Origin: DASXHY01 sp035552155
Lineage (GTDB): Bacteria; Verrucomicrobiota; Verrucomicrobiia; Limisphaerales; DASXHY01
Length of the DNA stretch: 64,000 nt
Assembly: GCA_035552155.1 (NCBI GenBank)
Contig: DASZLX010000028.1
Span: 253,122 to 317,121, forward strand
Direction of reading: 5' to 3'
In this document: positions 9,593 to 17,965 of the stretch, one piece after another
Numbering within the stretch: position 1 is the first letter of the stretch
Layout of the letters: every line of letters begins with the position of its first letter
Position numbers and translations under genes: made by a program
The notes under the pieces: model-generated
What the model was told of the DNA's origin: nothing
Database searches by the model: none
What the model saw: only the letters and a program-made list of their open reading frames with translations

Positions 9593-12475
9593 CTACGGCG
9601 ACATGCCGACTCGATAAAATCCCTGCGGGGCGCTGCCAATCGGTATGGACACATTCATAACGGTGTTCGTTGCAATGATTGGGCTCCCCAGATTGGTCCA
9701 GCCGGATGACCCGCCGAGACTGGACGCCGATTGAAGGACATAAGATACATTCGGAATAGCAGTCCAACTGAAGCTGACCTTACCGCCGGACATTGCCGTG
9801 GAATTCAGAACCGGCGGAGGAAGAGTCTCCACCGTCACGTCGTCGAGCCCGAACGCGCCCGGCGTGTTATTGAAATCGAATTCCAGCGTTCCGCTCGCGC
9901 CGGCGGAAGAGACAACATATTGCATATTTGTCCAGCCAAGTGCCGGCAAGTCCGTAGCCGCGAAAAGCGTCGAGCCGTTCCATTTAGCCGCAAAACCGTT
10001 CGGAGTCGTGTTGCCGTCCGAATCAGAGATGCTCGTCAGCCAAAAGGAAACCAGTAATTTCTGGCCCGCAACGGTCGGAACGGCCTGCGACAATGTCCCG
10101 TCATCGGGCCATTGGCCCAAGTAACCGCCATAGATGCCGGAATGCACAAACAATTCATCCGGCTGGCCCGGAAGCGCTTCTCGTCCGGCGACATCTGCGT
10201 CATCGCCCGCCAGCGCGAATGACAGGGTCGGGTCACCCACATAAGTCCAGTAATCGAGCCCCCCGTTTTCAAAACCGCCGTTGCCGACGTACAAATCAAA
10301 CTGCCGATTTTGCGACGTGCCCGCAGTCAGATTATTGAAGGTAACATTGCCGCTGGCATGGGTGATCAAAAAGTTATTTGCATTCGAGTTGAGACTCACC
10401 GTCACCGTGGTGCTGCCACCGGGATTCAACGTACCGCCGGCCGAGGAGACATTCAGCCAGCTCGCGCTATTGGCCACACTCCAGGTCAGAGGCGCCGCTC
10501 CGGTGTTCGCCAGCGTAAAATTCTGGCTCGTGACACTGAACGGCCCGCCACTGCGCCCCTGCGAAGTAAAGCCGACCGGAGATGTCACCCGCAGGGTTTC
10601 CACTGGAGGTGCCAGCAGCGCCTGCATCAAATTCGTGTTCATGGTGCCCCAACCGGTGCATAGGTCGTAACCGGCCGTCGCCTGATATTTCGTTGGGCTG
10701 GAACTGTTCGTATTGCTCCCCGTGGTGATGTCGTGATACGAGGACAAGTAAGTGGCGCTTTTTCCAATGGCGTAAAGGGTCGGATTGGCGAAGCCGATGG
10801 GCGGTTGGCCATTGGCGGCGGCTTGCTGGTTCACCAGCGCCATGAAACCGGCCCACAACGGCGCGGCCAGGCTCGTGCCTCCTTCCCCGAAGTCGGATGA
10901 TTGGCCAATGAAATCAGTGCCCCACACAATATTTATATTGTTGGCCACCAGGGAGACGTCCGGCATGTTCCGCATAGTGGTCGAGCCTTGGTTGGCGGTC
11001 ATACTGATGCCTTGCTGCCAGGGCGGAATCGGGTAAACGAGACTCACTCCGCCTCCCGACGCCTGCGCGGGAATGGGATCGCCTAAACCATCGTCACCCG
11101 CGGGCGTAAGCCAGGCAGTTTCCGACGCCCAGGCTCCGGTCGAGGTCGTTGTCAGCGACGTTCCACCCACCACCGTGATATAAGGATCGTCCGCCGGCTC
11201 GTCCACGGCCGACGAAAATGCCCCGAAATCGCCGCTGGCCAGGAAAAAACTCTGACCTTGGGCCGCGAATTGTTGAAAGATTTGCACCGTCGAGAGATTA
11301 ATATCCATCCCGTAAGAGCAACTCAGTTGCTTGGCCAGGTCGTCCGTGGCCATGCGATTCAGCACATCATTGATTTGGGCCGTCGTGGTGGCGTCCTGGA
11401 CGTAATTTGTCCCGAGCGGCGGCTGGTCCTGCGGAGTCGGCCCTATGTAAACCAGCACCTTGCTCAGAGCCGGGGCCATGGAAATGGCCATTTCAATATC
11501 GCCCGTGGTTTCAAAGGAATAATCAAGATAACCCGGGTTATCAATCCAATCGACGCTCGAATCATCGGCGGTGGCGCCGTCGATCAATACCGGCTGCACC
11601 GTAACATAAGGAGAGATGCTGGTCTCGTCCTCGTAGTCCTCGATGTCCTGCTCGGAGTAACCGAAAAGTTCAAAAAGTCCGACCGACTGTCCGGTGCCGT
11701 CCTGCGAAGCCTCCGGCACATAAGCATTGCGGAAATCCGAACCCTCAAAAGGACCCGTATTCCCCCCAGTGCCGCCCCCGCCTCCACCGCCGCCGCCCAA
11801 TATTCGGATCCTCGGAGACGCGCCCGTCGGGTGCATATGCGGCCGCGGTTTGACATAATTATCCAGGCCGCTGATCGCCAGCACCGGTGTCTTCAAATCC
11901 AATGACGGCTCGGCATCCGGCGCGAAGAAATTGCGATTCTCTTTGGGATGTTTGAACGTCCGCAGGTGGACATGAAACGTATTTTCGATGTCCGCCACCG
12001 AACCCGTGAGGTGCACCAGCGTGCGATTGGAATCCGTGTGGGTGACGGTCAGGTGATGGCCCTTCGCAAAATCGATCACCGCTTGATAATCGTCCGCGCT
12101 CGGCGCAAACGAAGCCGCGAACTCATTCGGTTTTAGGAAATGGTGAAAATTCGGGCTGGAAGGATCATAAATATCTTCCAGCAGGTTGGTAAGTTGCTGG
12201 CGATTGCGCAGCGGCAAACCAATCGCCACGTCCATTTGATAATTGGCTCCGAGCCGGCCTACCGGGGAAAGTTTCCGGGTGATCCGCTGCATATGGCCTC
12301 TCACGACCTGCGGCTGCGCCGTCACGGGCGCCGCTCCGAACGAAACGGTCGGGATGCATAAAAGCAGGGCTGCGGCGATGAGGGTCTGTGATTTGACTTT
12401 ACTCGCAAAGGCAGACGGCGGTGAGGCAAAAAACCGATGCAGACCAAGGACGCTCGTAAAAGAAACCCGACGCAT
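9593..12475 (-). CDS. Secreted S53 family serine-carboxyl peptidase (sedolisin/kumamolisin type)
   Basis: 960 residues. A long N-region with a hydrophobic signal (residues ~27-48) precedes a pro-kumamolisin activation domain (~52-215), a run of nine glycines (227-235), the catalytic domain (~240-625) and C-terminal modules. The S53 residues are present: Glu322 and Asp326 in ETTGDIEMA, Asp416 in ASGDFG, and Ser535 in GGTSLAAP. The calcium-site region HDITTGSN...AGYDLCTGWGT lies at ~581-611. After it come a BACON/Ig-like domain (~640-735), a jelly-roll carbohydrate-binding-like domain (~740-890) and the terminal module (ending GFYRVGMSP). It should be an acid-stable endopeptidase acting outside the cell, its propeptide removed at or near the glycine run. 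It converges on the BNR gene with 22 bases between stops. Confidence 0.92.
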   Translation of the reverse strand: MRRVSFTSVLGLHRFFASPPSAFASKVKSQTLIAAALLLCIPTVSFGAAPVTAQPQVVRGHMQRITRKLSPVGRLGANYQMDVAIGLPLRNRQQLTNLLEDIYDPSSPNFHHFLKPNEFAASFAPSADDYQAVIDFAKGHHLTVTHTDSNRTLVHLTGSVADIENTFHVHLRTFKHPKENRNFFAPDAEPSLDLKTPVLAISGLDNYVKPRPHMHPTGASPRIRILGGGGGGGGGTGGNTGPFEGSDFRNAYVPEASQDGTGQSVGLFELFGYSEQDIEDYEDETSISPYVTVQPVLIDGATADDSSVDWIDNPGYLDYSFETTGDIEMAISMAPALSKVLVYIGPTPQDQPPLGTNYVQDATTTAQINDVLNRMATDDLAKQLSCSYGMDINLSTVQIFQQFAAQGQSFFLASGDFGAFSSAVDEPADDPYITVVGGTSLTTTSTGAWASETAWLTPAGDDGLGDPIPAQASGGGVSLVYPIPPWQQGISMTANQGSTTMRNMPDVSLVANNINIVWGTDFIGQSSDFGEGGTSLAAPLWAGFMALVNQQAAANGQPPIGFANPTLYAIGKSATYLSSYHDITTGSNTNSSSPTKYQATAGYDLCTGWGTMNTNLMQALLAPPVETLRVTSPVGFTSQGRSGGPFSVTSQNFTLANTGAAPLTWSVANSASWLNVSSAGGTLNPGGSTTVTVSLNSNANNFLITHASGNVTFNNLTAGTSQNRQFDLYVGNGGFENGGLDYWTYVGDPTLSFALAGDDADVAGREALPGQPDELFVHSGIYGGYLGQWPDDGTLSQAVPTVAGQKLLVSFWLTSISDSDGNTTPNGFAAKWNGSTLFAATDLPALGWTNMQYVVSSAGASGTLEFDFNNTPGAFGLDDVTVETLPPPVLNSTAMSGGKVSFSWTAIPNVSYVLQSASSLGGSSGWTNLGSPIIATNTVMNVSIPIGSAPQGFYRVGMSP

Positions 12476-12778
12476 TAACCTACAATAGAACTAAATCACT
12501 AATCATTCAACAAATACCTCCGTGCATTGGTCCGGAAGGACGCATCTTGCTGCCCCGGAGCGCGGTTGTGTTCCGCGCAGCGGAACCAGCCGCAGCAACA
12601 CGAAAGGTTCAGTGAATATTTGAGATGATTGAATGTATCATGCGGCTGCGGCTGGTCTGCGACACAGCCGCGCTCCTTTCCGCAGTTTCTGAGGCTGTGT
12701 CAAAATGAAGCCGGGCGATTGGAACCCAGGATGAGAAGGTCTGACCCCATCCTTATCTCCCGCTTCGCCGCAAAAGGT
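12476..12778. repeat. Intergenic inverted repeat, GGAGCGCGG type
   Basis: The 303-bp gap holds an imperfect long inverted repeat. GGAGCGCGGTTGTGTTCC... from 12557 to about 12600 pairs with ...GACACAGCCGCGCTCC ending at 12676, with arms of about 35-45 bases. It resembles the shorter REP-like palindromes at 5592 and 53358. A GGTCTGACCCC string lies at 12738-12748. No gene was found. Confidence 0.6.
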
Positions 12779-13330
12779 TCACCGGCTTTCCGTTTTATCC
12801 TGCTGCTCAGAAAGGGCCAGGTCTTCGAGACAGAAGCGAACCTGGCGACCCAGCGCCCATTTCCGCGTCAATGCATGAGCCAGTTGCAGCACTTCCGCCG
12901 ATTCAAACGGCTTCTTAAGAATCAGCAGATTATCCGTGTAGCCGAATCGCGAGATGATTTCGTCCCAGGAATAATCGGAGTAGGCCGTGCAAATCACGCA
13001 TTGCATCTCGGGACAAATGCGCCAGATGCGTTCGATCGTTTCCACGCCGTCCCAACCGGGGGGCATTCTCACGTCCACGAAAGCGACCGTGTACGGATCC
13101 TCATCCCGGACCGCCTTTTCCACATAATGCAAGGCCTCCTGGCCCTGGGACGCCGAATCGACGCGGAACGGGATGCGCTCGGCAACCTTCGGCCGCGACT
13201 CGAACAATTCATTTTCGAGGTTGCCGATCGGGGAATTTCCGGCACAAAGAATTTTTCGGAAATCCTCATGAATCGCGATGTTGTCATCGATGATGAGGAT
13301 GCGGGGAGCAATCATTTCTGTAGGCTTCAT
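12779..13330 (-). CDS. Response regulator, receiver domain only
   Basis: 183 residues made of a single receiver domain with short extensions and no DNA-binding output. The acidic pair is Asp15-Asp16 (ILIIDDNIAI), the phospho-acceptor is Asp86 (VAFVDVRMPP), the switch Thr is Thr115 (VICTAYSD), and the conserved Lys is in LILKKPF (139-140). An insertion after helix 1 (about residues 30-53, charged) lengthens the domain, as in some stand-alone receivers paired with membrane kinases. Its ATG overlaps the kinase stop (ATGA), so the two are translationally coupled. It probably relays to another protein; the output is unknown. Confidence 0.92.
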   Translation of the reverse strand: MKPTEMIAPRILIIDDNIAIHEDFRKILCAGNSPIGNLENELFESRPKVAERIPFRVDSASQGQEALHYVEKAVRDEDPYTVAFVDVRMPPGWDGVETIERIWRICPEMQCVICTAYSDYSWDEIISRFGYTDNLLILKKPFESAEVLQLAHALTRKWALGRQVRFCLEDLALSEQQDKTESR

Positions 13331-14610
13331 GATTTAGATGGAGTTGAAACTGCCTTGAGCGGGATTTCCAGGGTGAAGGTGGCGCCGGTTCCCGGGCCAT
13401 CGCTGTGCGCGACGAGCGCCCCGCCCATTTCCTTGGCGGCGAGCGCGCCGCTGTGCAGGCCGAATCCGTGGCCGCCATTCTTCCGCGTGGTAAATCCGTG
13501 GTTGAATATCTTCTTCAAATTGTCAGTCGGAATCCCGACGCCGTTGTCGATCATCGATACTTTAACGCGCTCGTCGCCATTGATCACCCGCACGGTTACT
13601 TTCTTCGGGTCCTTTTGAGATTCCACACACGCATGCTTGGCGTTGGTGATTAGGTTCAGAAGGATTTGGAGGGCTTTGTGTTTGTCCGTGATGACTTCCG
13701 GAAGACCCGGGGCGTATTCGCGCTGGATCTGCACCCCGTGCTGCGCCAGTTCCGTGGCGTGGATGCGTAACACGTCCTCCACGAGTTCTTCGACCCGCAC
13801 TTTTTCGGCCACCCCGAGCGCTTTGCCGTAATTCTGCTGGGCCGCCACGATTTCCTTGATGTGCTCGATTTTCGACCGCACAAATCCAATTTCCTTCAGT
13901 AGCAAGGTCCGTTCATCCCACAAATGGGAGGCCAGTTGGGACAAGTAATCCGGCAATCGCTTGCCTTTGGGATCGTTGGTGAGAAAATGGCCGATGTCCC
14001 CCGCGTGCTCGCGCATCATGGAAGCCGCGCGCGCGAGGTTCTCGATGTTAAGCGCGGTTAAATGATCGGCCACCAGCGCGGCAGAGACGTTCACGCTGTT
14101 CAGGACGTTGCCGACATTGTGCAGAACCCCGGTCGCAACCTCGGACATGCCGGCCTGGCGGGAAGCGGCGATCAGTTCCTTGTGCGTATGCTCCATTTGC
14201 TCCTGCATTTGTTTTCGATACGCCACTTCCGTTCGCAGCGTCGCTGCTTTCTCCTCTAATTCCTCGTTGGCTTTCCTTAATTCCGCCGTTTGCTGCTGCA
14301 CCTCCGCCTGCGCGCGTTGTTCGGCTGAATCCGCGCGATCAAATTGTTTGAGCGTGCTTTCCAGGTGCGTCATTCCCATCAGCAGGAGGGCGGACACGAT
14401 TGCGTAAATGAATGGTTCCCCCACCGCCTTCAAATTCAGCCACGGAATCACGAACTGCGAAATGTGAAGCAGCGCCAACAGGAAAAAAGCTGTAAACAAA
14501 GACCAGCCCACGCGTTTGCTGCCGAACAACCGCGTCAACCGCATGGCATAAATCGCCACACCGACCTCCAAGAGGCCGGATACAATGCTGGCGATGTTCA
14601 AATTGCTCAT
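13327..14610 (-). CDS. Membrane sensor histidine kinase
   Basis: The start is taken at ATG 14610 (427 residues); a TTG at 14631 is possible but less likely. Three hydrophobic segments (about residues 3-23, 34-57 and 65-83) form a small integral-membrane sensor with almost no periplasmic part. A coiled coil (~95-145) leads to the dimerisation/phospho-acceptor domain, where His164 lies in VLHNVGNVLNSV, a variant H-box with HNVGN. The ATPase domain has the N-box LNLITNAKHA, G1 DNGVGI and G2 GGHGFGLHSG. It should phosphorylate the receiver protein encoded immediately after it. A 19-bp palindrome lies 30 bases before the start. The signal is unknown; the membrane-embedded sensor suggests a membrane or redox cue, which is inference. 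Confidence 0.9.
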   Translation of the reverse strand: MSNLNIASIVSGLLEVGVAIYAMRLTRLFGSKRVGWSLFTAFFLLALLHISQFVIPWLNLKAVGEPFIYAIVSALLLMGMTHLESTLKQFDRADSAEQRAQAEVQQQTAELRKANEELEEKAATLRTEVAYRKQMQEQMEHTHKELIAASRQAGMSEVATGVLHNVGNVLNSVNVSAALVADHLTALNIENLARAASMMREHAGDIGHFLTNDPKGKRLPDYLSQLASHLWDERTLLLKEIGFVRSKIEHIKEIVAAQQNYGKALGVAEKVRVEELVEDVLRIHATELAQHGVQIQREYAPGLPEVITDKHKALQILLNLITNAKHACVESQKDPKKVTVRVINGDERVKVSMIDNGVGIPTDNLKKIFNHGFTTRKNGGHGFGLHSGALAAKEMGGALVAHSDGPGTGATFTLEIPLKAVSTPSKS

Positions 14611-14639
14611 GTGATGACAAGATTTCAGCAAATTTTAGC

Positions 14640-14658
14640 ACAAAATGGGCCATTTTGT
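14640..14658. promoter_or_regulatory. Palindrome upstream of the histidine kinase gene
   Basis: ACAAAATGG G CCATTTTGT is a perfect 9-bp dyad about 30 bases before the kinase ATG. It is flanked by a second pair, TTTTAGCA at 14632-14639 and TGCTAAAA near 14699. Position and symmetry suit an operator; a binding protein is not known. Confidence 0.35.
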
Positions 14659-14891
14659 CCGTTCGAACAGAAATAAGAAGGGCAAATGGCCGGAAATTTT
14701 TGCTAAAACCGTTTCCACAAAACGGATTCATACACAATTGACCATCAATTGTTTAATCCGCAACGCATCCAGAAACTTTTCGTCGTCAGGCACTGGCTCT
14801 GAGCACTGGAGGAACGAAAAACTCATTCCTCACCGCCCCATCAAACCCAACGCCCAGATGTTGGGCACCTTGTGCCCGGTAAGCGAATATT

Positions 14892-16418
14892 TCAGGGCTT
14901 GATGAACTGCTCCAGCGTCTGTTGCATTTTTTTCAGGTCCGGCAAATTGACGTACATCATGTGGCCGGCGTCGAATTCCATATAAGAGATATTCGTCCGG
15001 TAAGCAGGATCCAGCCGCATGTGCTCCAGGCTGTAACGCATGGTGTCCGGCGGGCACACGAGATCGCAATGGCCGCCCAGCACCAGCACGCGCAGGTAAG
15101 GATTCTGGCTCATGGCCGAGCCAAGTTGATCGGCCACACGTGGAAACGAATTTCTCGCCCCGTAATTCCACGGCTGCACACCCGCGATGATTTCGTAAGG
15201 CAAATCGTCCTCGAATTTCAATTCCTGCCGCGCGTAATTATTAATCGCCGCCGAAAACGGCCCGTAGGTCGCGGAATAAGACGGATCGAACCCCGGATAC
15301 GGATCCGCGGGCTCGTCATCGCGGCCGGTAATGCGGCCATCGTAGGCGCCCACAATCAGTCCCTCGTCATGCAGCAACTGTTTGCGAAACACGGCGCTGT
15401 CCACTCGCAGGTGATTATCTTCGATGACCTGGGGCTTGAGGCCGGTGAGCCGGGCCAGTTCAGCGACGATTTTTTGTCTCTCGTCGGCCGGGAGGGCGCT
15501 CCCCTGCTGAAGCGCGCTCGCATATTCGCCGCGAACAAATTCATGTGCCTCAGCCAGCGCCTTCGACAAGTCCGCCTGGAGATCCGGAGGCAGTTTTTTG
15601 TGGAAATGCGCCACCGCCGTGAAATCCGCCAGCGAGAGCAAATACGGCAGGTCGTTCCCCGGCCCGTCGTCGATGGTCGCGAAATCCAGCACGCCGGAAA
15701 CCAGGATCAATCCGTTGAGATATAATCCGTAGCGCGACCGCAAATGCTCCGCCAATCCCGCCGCGCGGAAAACTCCGTAACTCTCTCCGCAAAGATACTT
15801 CGCCGAAAGCCACCGCTCATGCCGCGTGGTCCACAACCGGATGAATTCACCAATGGAATCCAGGTCGGCGGTCTGCCCGAAAAATGCTTCCGGCTTTTCG
15901 TCCTTCACCGCCCGGCTGAATCCGGTCGCCACGGGATCGATGAATACCAAATCGCTCGCGTTCAAAATCGAATACGGATTATCCATCATGCCAAACGGCG
16001 GCTTCGGCAGGGTCCCGTCGTCATTCATCTTGACCCGGCGCGGGCCGAGCGCCCCGAGATGCAGCCAGACCGAGGACGAACCGGGCCCGCCATTGAAGCA
16101 AAACGTGACTGGCCTCGCCGTCTCATGGCTTTCCGTCAGGCGCGTGTAGGCGACGTAAAAAACCGAGGCCCGCGAAGAACCGTCCGGTTTCAATAGCGGC
16201 AACATACCGGTTTCCGTCGCATATTTCACGGTCTCGCCCGCGACGGTGATGCTATTTGTGGTGAAAACAGCTTTATGCGTGGCATCGGGAAGGGCTCCAA
16301 TCGAAGTCTTGGACGCCGCGGCTTCTTTTTCCCCGACAGGCGAATTGGTGGAAGGCGCGTCGGCAGCCCGAAGGCCAACGGTGGACACCAGCAACAACAG
16401 CAAAATGTTCTTGGTCAT
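14892..16418 (-). CDS. Secreted S10 family serine carboxypeptidase
   Basis: The start is taken at ATG 16418 (508 residues), which begins a signal peptide (MTKNILLLLLVSTVGLRAA); the frame is open further to 16499 but without signal character. Peptidase S10 hallmarks are the oxyanion-hole motif FNGGPGSSSVW, the nucleophile Ser213 in CGESYGVFRAAG, and the late Asp and His in GGHCDLVCPPDT and FDAGHMMY. The family removes C-terminal residues from peptides, usually at acid pH, which suits work beside the S53 endopeptidase encoded at 9593-12475. The enzyme should be exported. It is divergent from the galM-like gene. Confidence 0.92.
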   Translation of the reverse strand: MTKNILLLLLVSTVGLRAADAPSTNSPVGEKEAAASKTSIGALPDATHKAVFTTNSITVAGETVKYATETGMLPLLKPDGSSRASVFYVAYTRLTESHETARPVTFCFNGGPGSSSVWLHLGALGPRRVKMNDDGTLPKPPFGMMDNPYSILNASDLVFIDPVATGFSRAVKDEKPEAFFGQTADLDSIGEFIRLWTTRHERWLSAKYLCGESYGVFRAAGLAEHLRSRYGLYLNGLILVSGVLDFATIDDGPGNDLPYLLSLADFTAVAHFHKKLPPDLQADLSKALAEAHEFVRGEYASALQQGSALPADERQKIVAELARLTGLKPQVIEDNHLRVDSAVFRKQLLHDEGLIVGAYDGRITGRDDEPADPYPGFDPSYSATYGPFSAAINNYARQELKFEDDLPYEIIAGVQPWNYGARNSFPRVADQLGSAMSQNPYLRVLVLGGHCDLVCPPDTMRYSLEHMRLDPAYRTNISYMEFDAGHMMYVNLPDLKKMQQTLEQFIKP

Positions 16419-16602
16419 AGAAATATTTGGCGGTGCGGACATGATACCGATTTGCCCAATATTGCAAATGCCATTTGCGCGCGAATCGTTAAACACCAAA
16501 AGTTCCGAAGCTGAATATCCAATTCCGGCTCATCTCCCCGGCTCTTTTTGCCGCTTGAATCCTGGATGTTCGCTGGAGATTGGAACCTGGAACTTTTGCG
16601 CC

Positions 16603-16619
16603 TGTGGCCATTTCATGCC
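16603..16619 (+). promoter_or_regulatory. 17-base motif, copy A (upstream of aldose 1-epimerase)
   Basis: TGTGGCCATTTCATGCC, 58 bases before the galM-like ATG and reading toward it. It differs by one base from copies at 38849-38865 and 44765-44781, which have the same orientation to the gene downstream. It may be an operator or part of a dispersed repeat. Confidence 0.45.
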
Positions 16620-16677
16620 TCAAACGTCCGCTCGAATTAAAATTGAAATCGCCGCGAACAACTGATAAGCAAACGCC

Positions 16678-17823
16678 ATGCATACATTCTCCCTCCGCAC
16701 CCTGATAGTGACACTCACGGCTGTCTCTCTGGGGCTCTCGGGCTGTTCCACGTCCGGGCCTTCCAAGAGCGATGGCATTACTGAAAAACCTTTTGGCACG
16801 GATGACGGCGTGCCGGTCACGCTCTACACGCTGCACAATCGCAATGGCGTTTCGGTCTCCATTTGCAATTACGGCGGGCTGGTGACTTCGTTGAAAGTGC
16901 CGGACCGGAACGGCAAATTCGGCGACGTCGTGCTCGGCTACGATAATGTCGCGGGTTATATCAAAAGCAGCCCTTACTTCGGCGCGCTGGTCGGCCGCTA
17001 TGGCAATCGCATTGCGAAAGGCAAATTTACGCTCGACGGCCAGGAATATACCCTCGCCACCAACAATCCCCCGAACGCCCTGCACGGCGGCTGGAAAGGA
17101 TTCGACAAGGTCATCTGGCAGGCGACCCCGGTTGAAAGCGAGTCCGGCCCGTCATTGAGACTGACGTATTTCAGCAAGGACGGCGAAGAAGGTTACCCCG
17201 GCAATCTGGCGGTAACAGCCGTTTATACCCTGACCGAGGACAACGCGATGAAGCTCGAATACACCGCGACCACGGACAAGGACACCGTCATCAATCTTAC
17301 GCACCACTCCTATTTCAATCTCGCCGGCAAGGGCACCATCCTGAATCACGTGGTCATGATCAATGCCGACAAATTCACTCCGGTGGACAGCACGCTGATC
17401 CCCACCGGCGAACTCCGGCCCGTGGAAGGAACACCCTTTGATTTCCGCACGCCAACAGCGATCGGCGCACGCATCGGGCAGAATGATGAACAACTCAAGT
17501 TCGCCGGCGGTTATGACGACAATTGGGTCATCAATGATTACACCGGCGCCGTGCGCTTGATGGCGCGCGTCACCGAACCGACCACCGGCCGCGTCCTCGA
17601 AGTGCTCTCGGGCGAGCCCGGCCTGCAATTCTACACCGGCAACTTCCTCGACGGCACCCTGAAAGGAAAAGGCGGCTGGGTCTATCAATTCCGCGACGCG
17701 TTCTGCATGGAACCGCAGCATTTCCCCGACTCGCCGAACCATCCTGATTTCCCGTCCGTGGAGCTCAAACCAGGACAGGTTTATCACAACACCCTGATCT
17801 ATCGCTTCTCGGTCAGCCAGTAA
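16678..17823 (+). CDS. galM: Aldose 1-epimerase, predicted lipoprotein
   Basis: 381 residues. The N-terminus is a lipoprotein signal with lipobox LSGC (Cys23), so the enzyme is probably anchored outside the cytoplasm. The galactose mutarotase fold is clear: GRYGNRIAKG, NALHGG (substrate His), LTHHSYFNLAG (catalytic His) and the late acidic segment MEPQHFPDSPNHPDF. It interconverts alpha and beta anomers of hexoses or pentoses released by extracellular hydrolases. A strong terminator begins 18 bases after the stop, so it is a single-gene transcript, probably read from the region carrying motif copy A. Confidence 0.93.
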   Translation: MHTFSLRTLIVTLTAVSLGLSGCSTSGPSKSDGITEKPFGTDDGVPVTLYTLHNRNGVSVSICNYGGLVTSLKVPDRNGKFGDVVLGYDNVAGYIKSSPYFGALVGRYGNRIAKGKFTLDGQEYTLATNNPPNALHGGWKGFDKVIWQATPVESESGPSLRLTYFSKDGEEGYPGNLAVTAVYTLTEDNAMKLEYTATTDKDTVINLTHHSYFNLAGKGTILNHVVMINADKFTPVDSTLIPTGELRPVEGTPFDFRTPTAIGARIGQNDEQLKFAGGYDDNWVINDYTGAVRLMARVTEPTTGRVLEVLSGEPGLQFYTGNFLDGTLKGKGGWVYQFRDAFCMEPQHFPDSPNHPDFPSVELKPGQVYHNTLIYRFSVSQ

Positions 17824-17841
17824 GCGAAGCCTCAACGATTT

Positions 17842-17881
17842 GGGGAAGCACGCGCACTGCGTGCTTCCCCTTTTTGTTTTT
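17842..17881 (+). terminator. Strong intrinsic terminator after galM
   Basis: GGGGAAGCACGC (17842-17853), a 5-base loop, then GCGTGCTTCCCC (17859-17870) form a perfect 12-bp stem, followed by TTTTTGTTTTT. It separates galM from the sensor-kinase operon and argues against a kinase start as early as 17840. Confidence 0.93.
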
Positions 17882-17965
17882 CGAATTACGATACGCGGGC
17901 AACTTGGCGCCCAGAGCGTAGCCGGCATAATTTCAAGTTTCCCGCGCGCCGATTCGGAATATAGT

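Noticed and set aside
12738..12748. GGTCTGACCCC resembling a REP/RAYT-associated tag
   Set aside because: A single short imperfect copy with no transposase nearby; too little to call.
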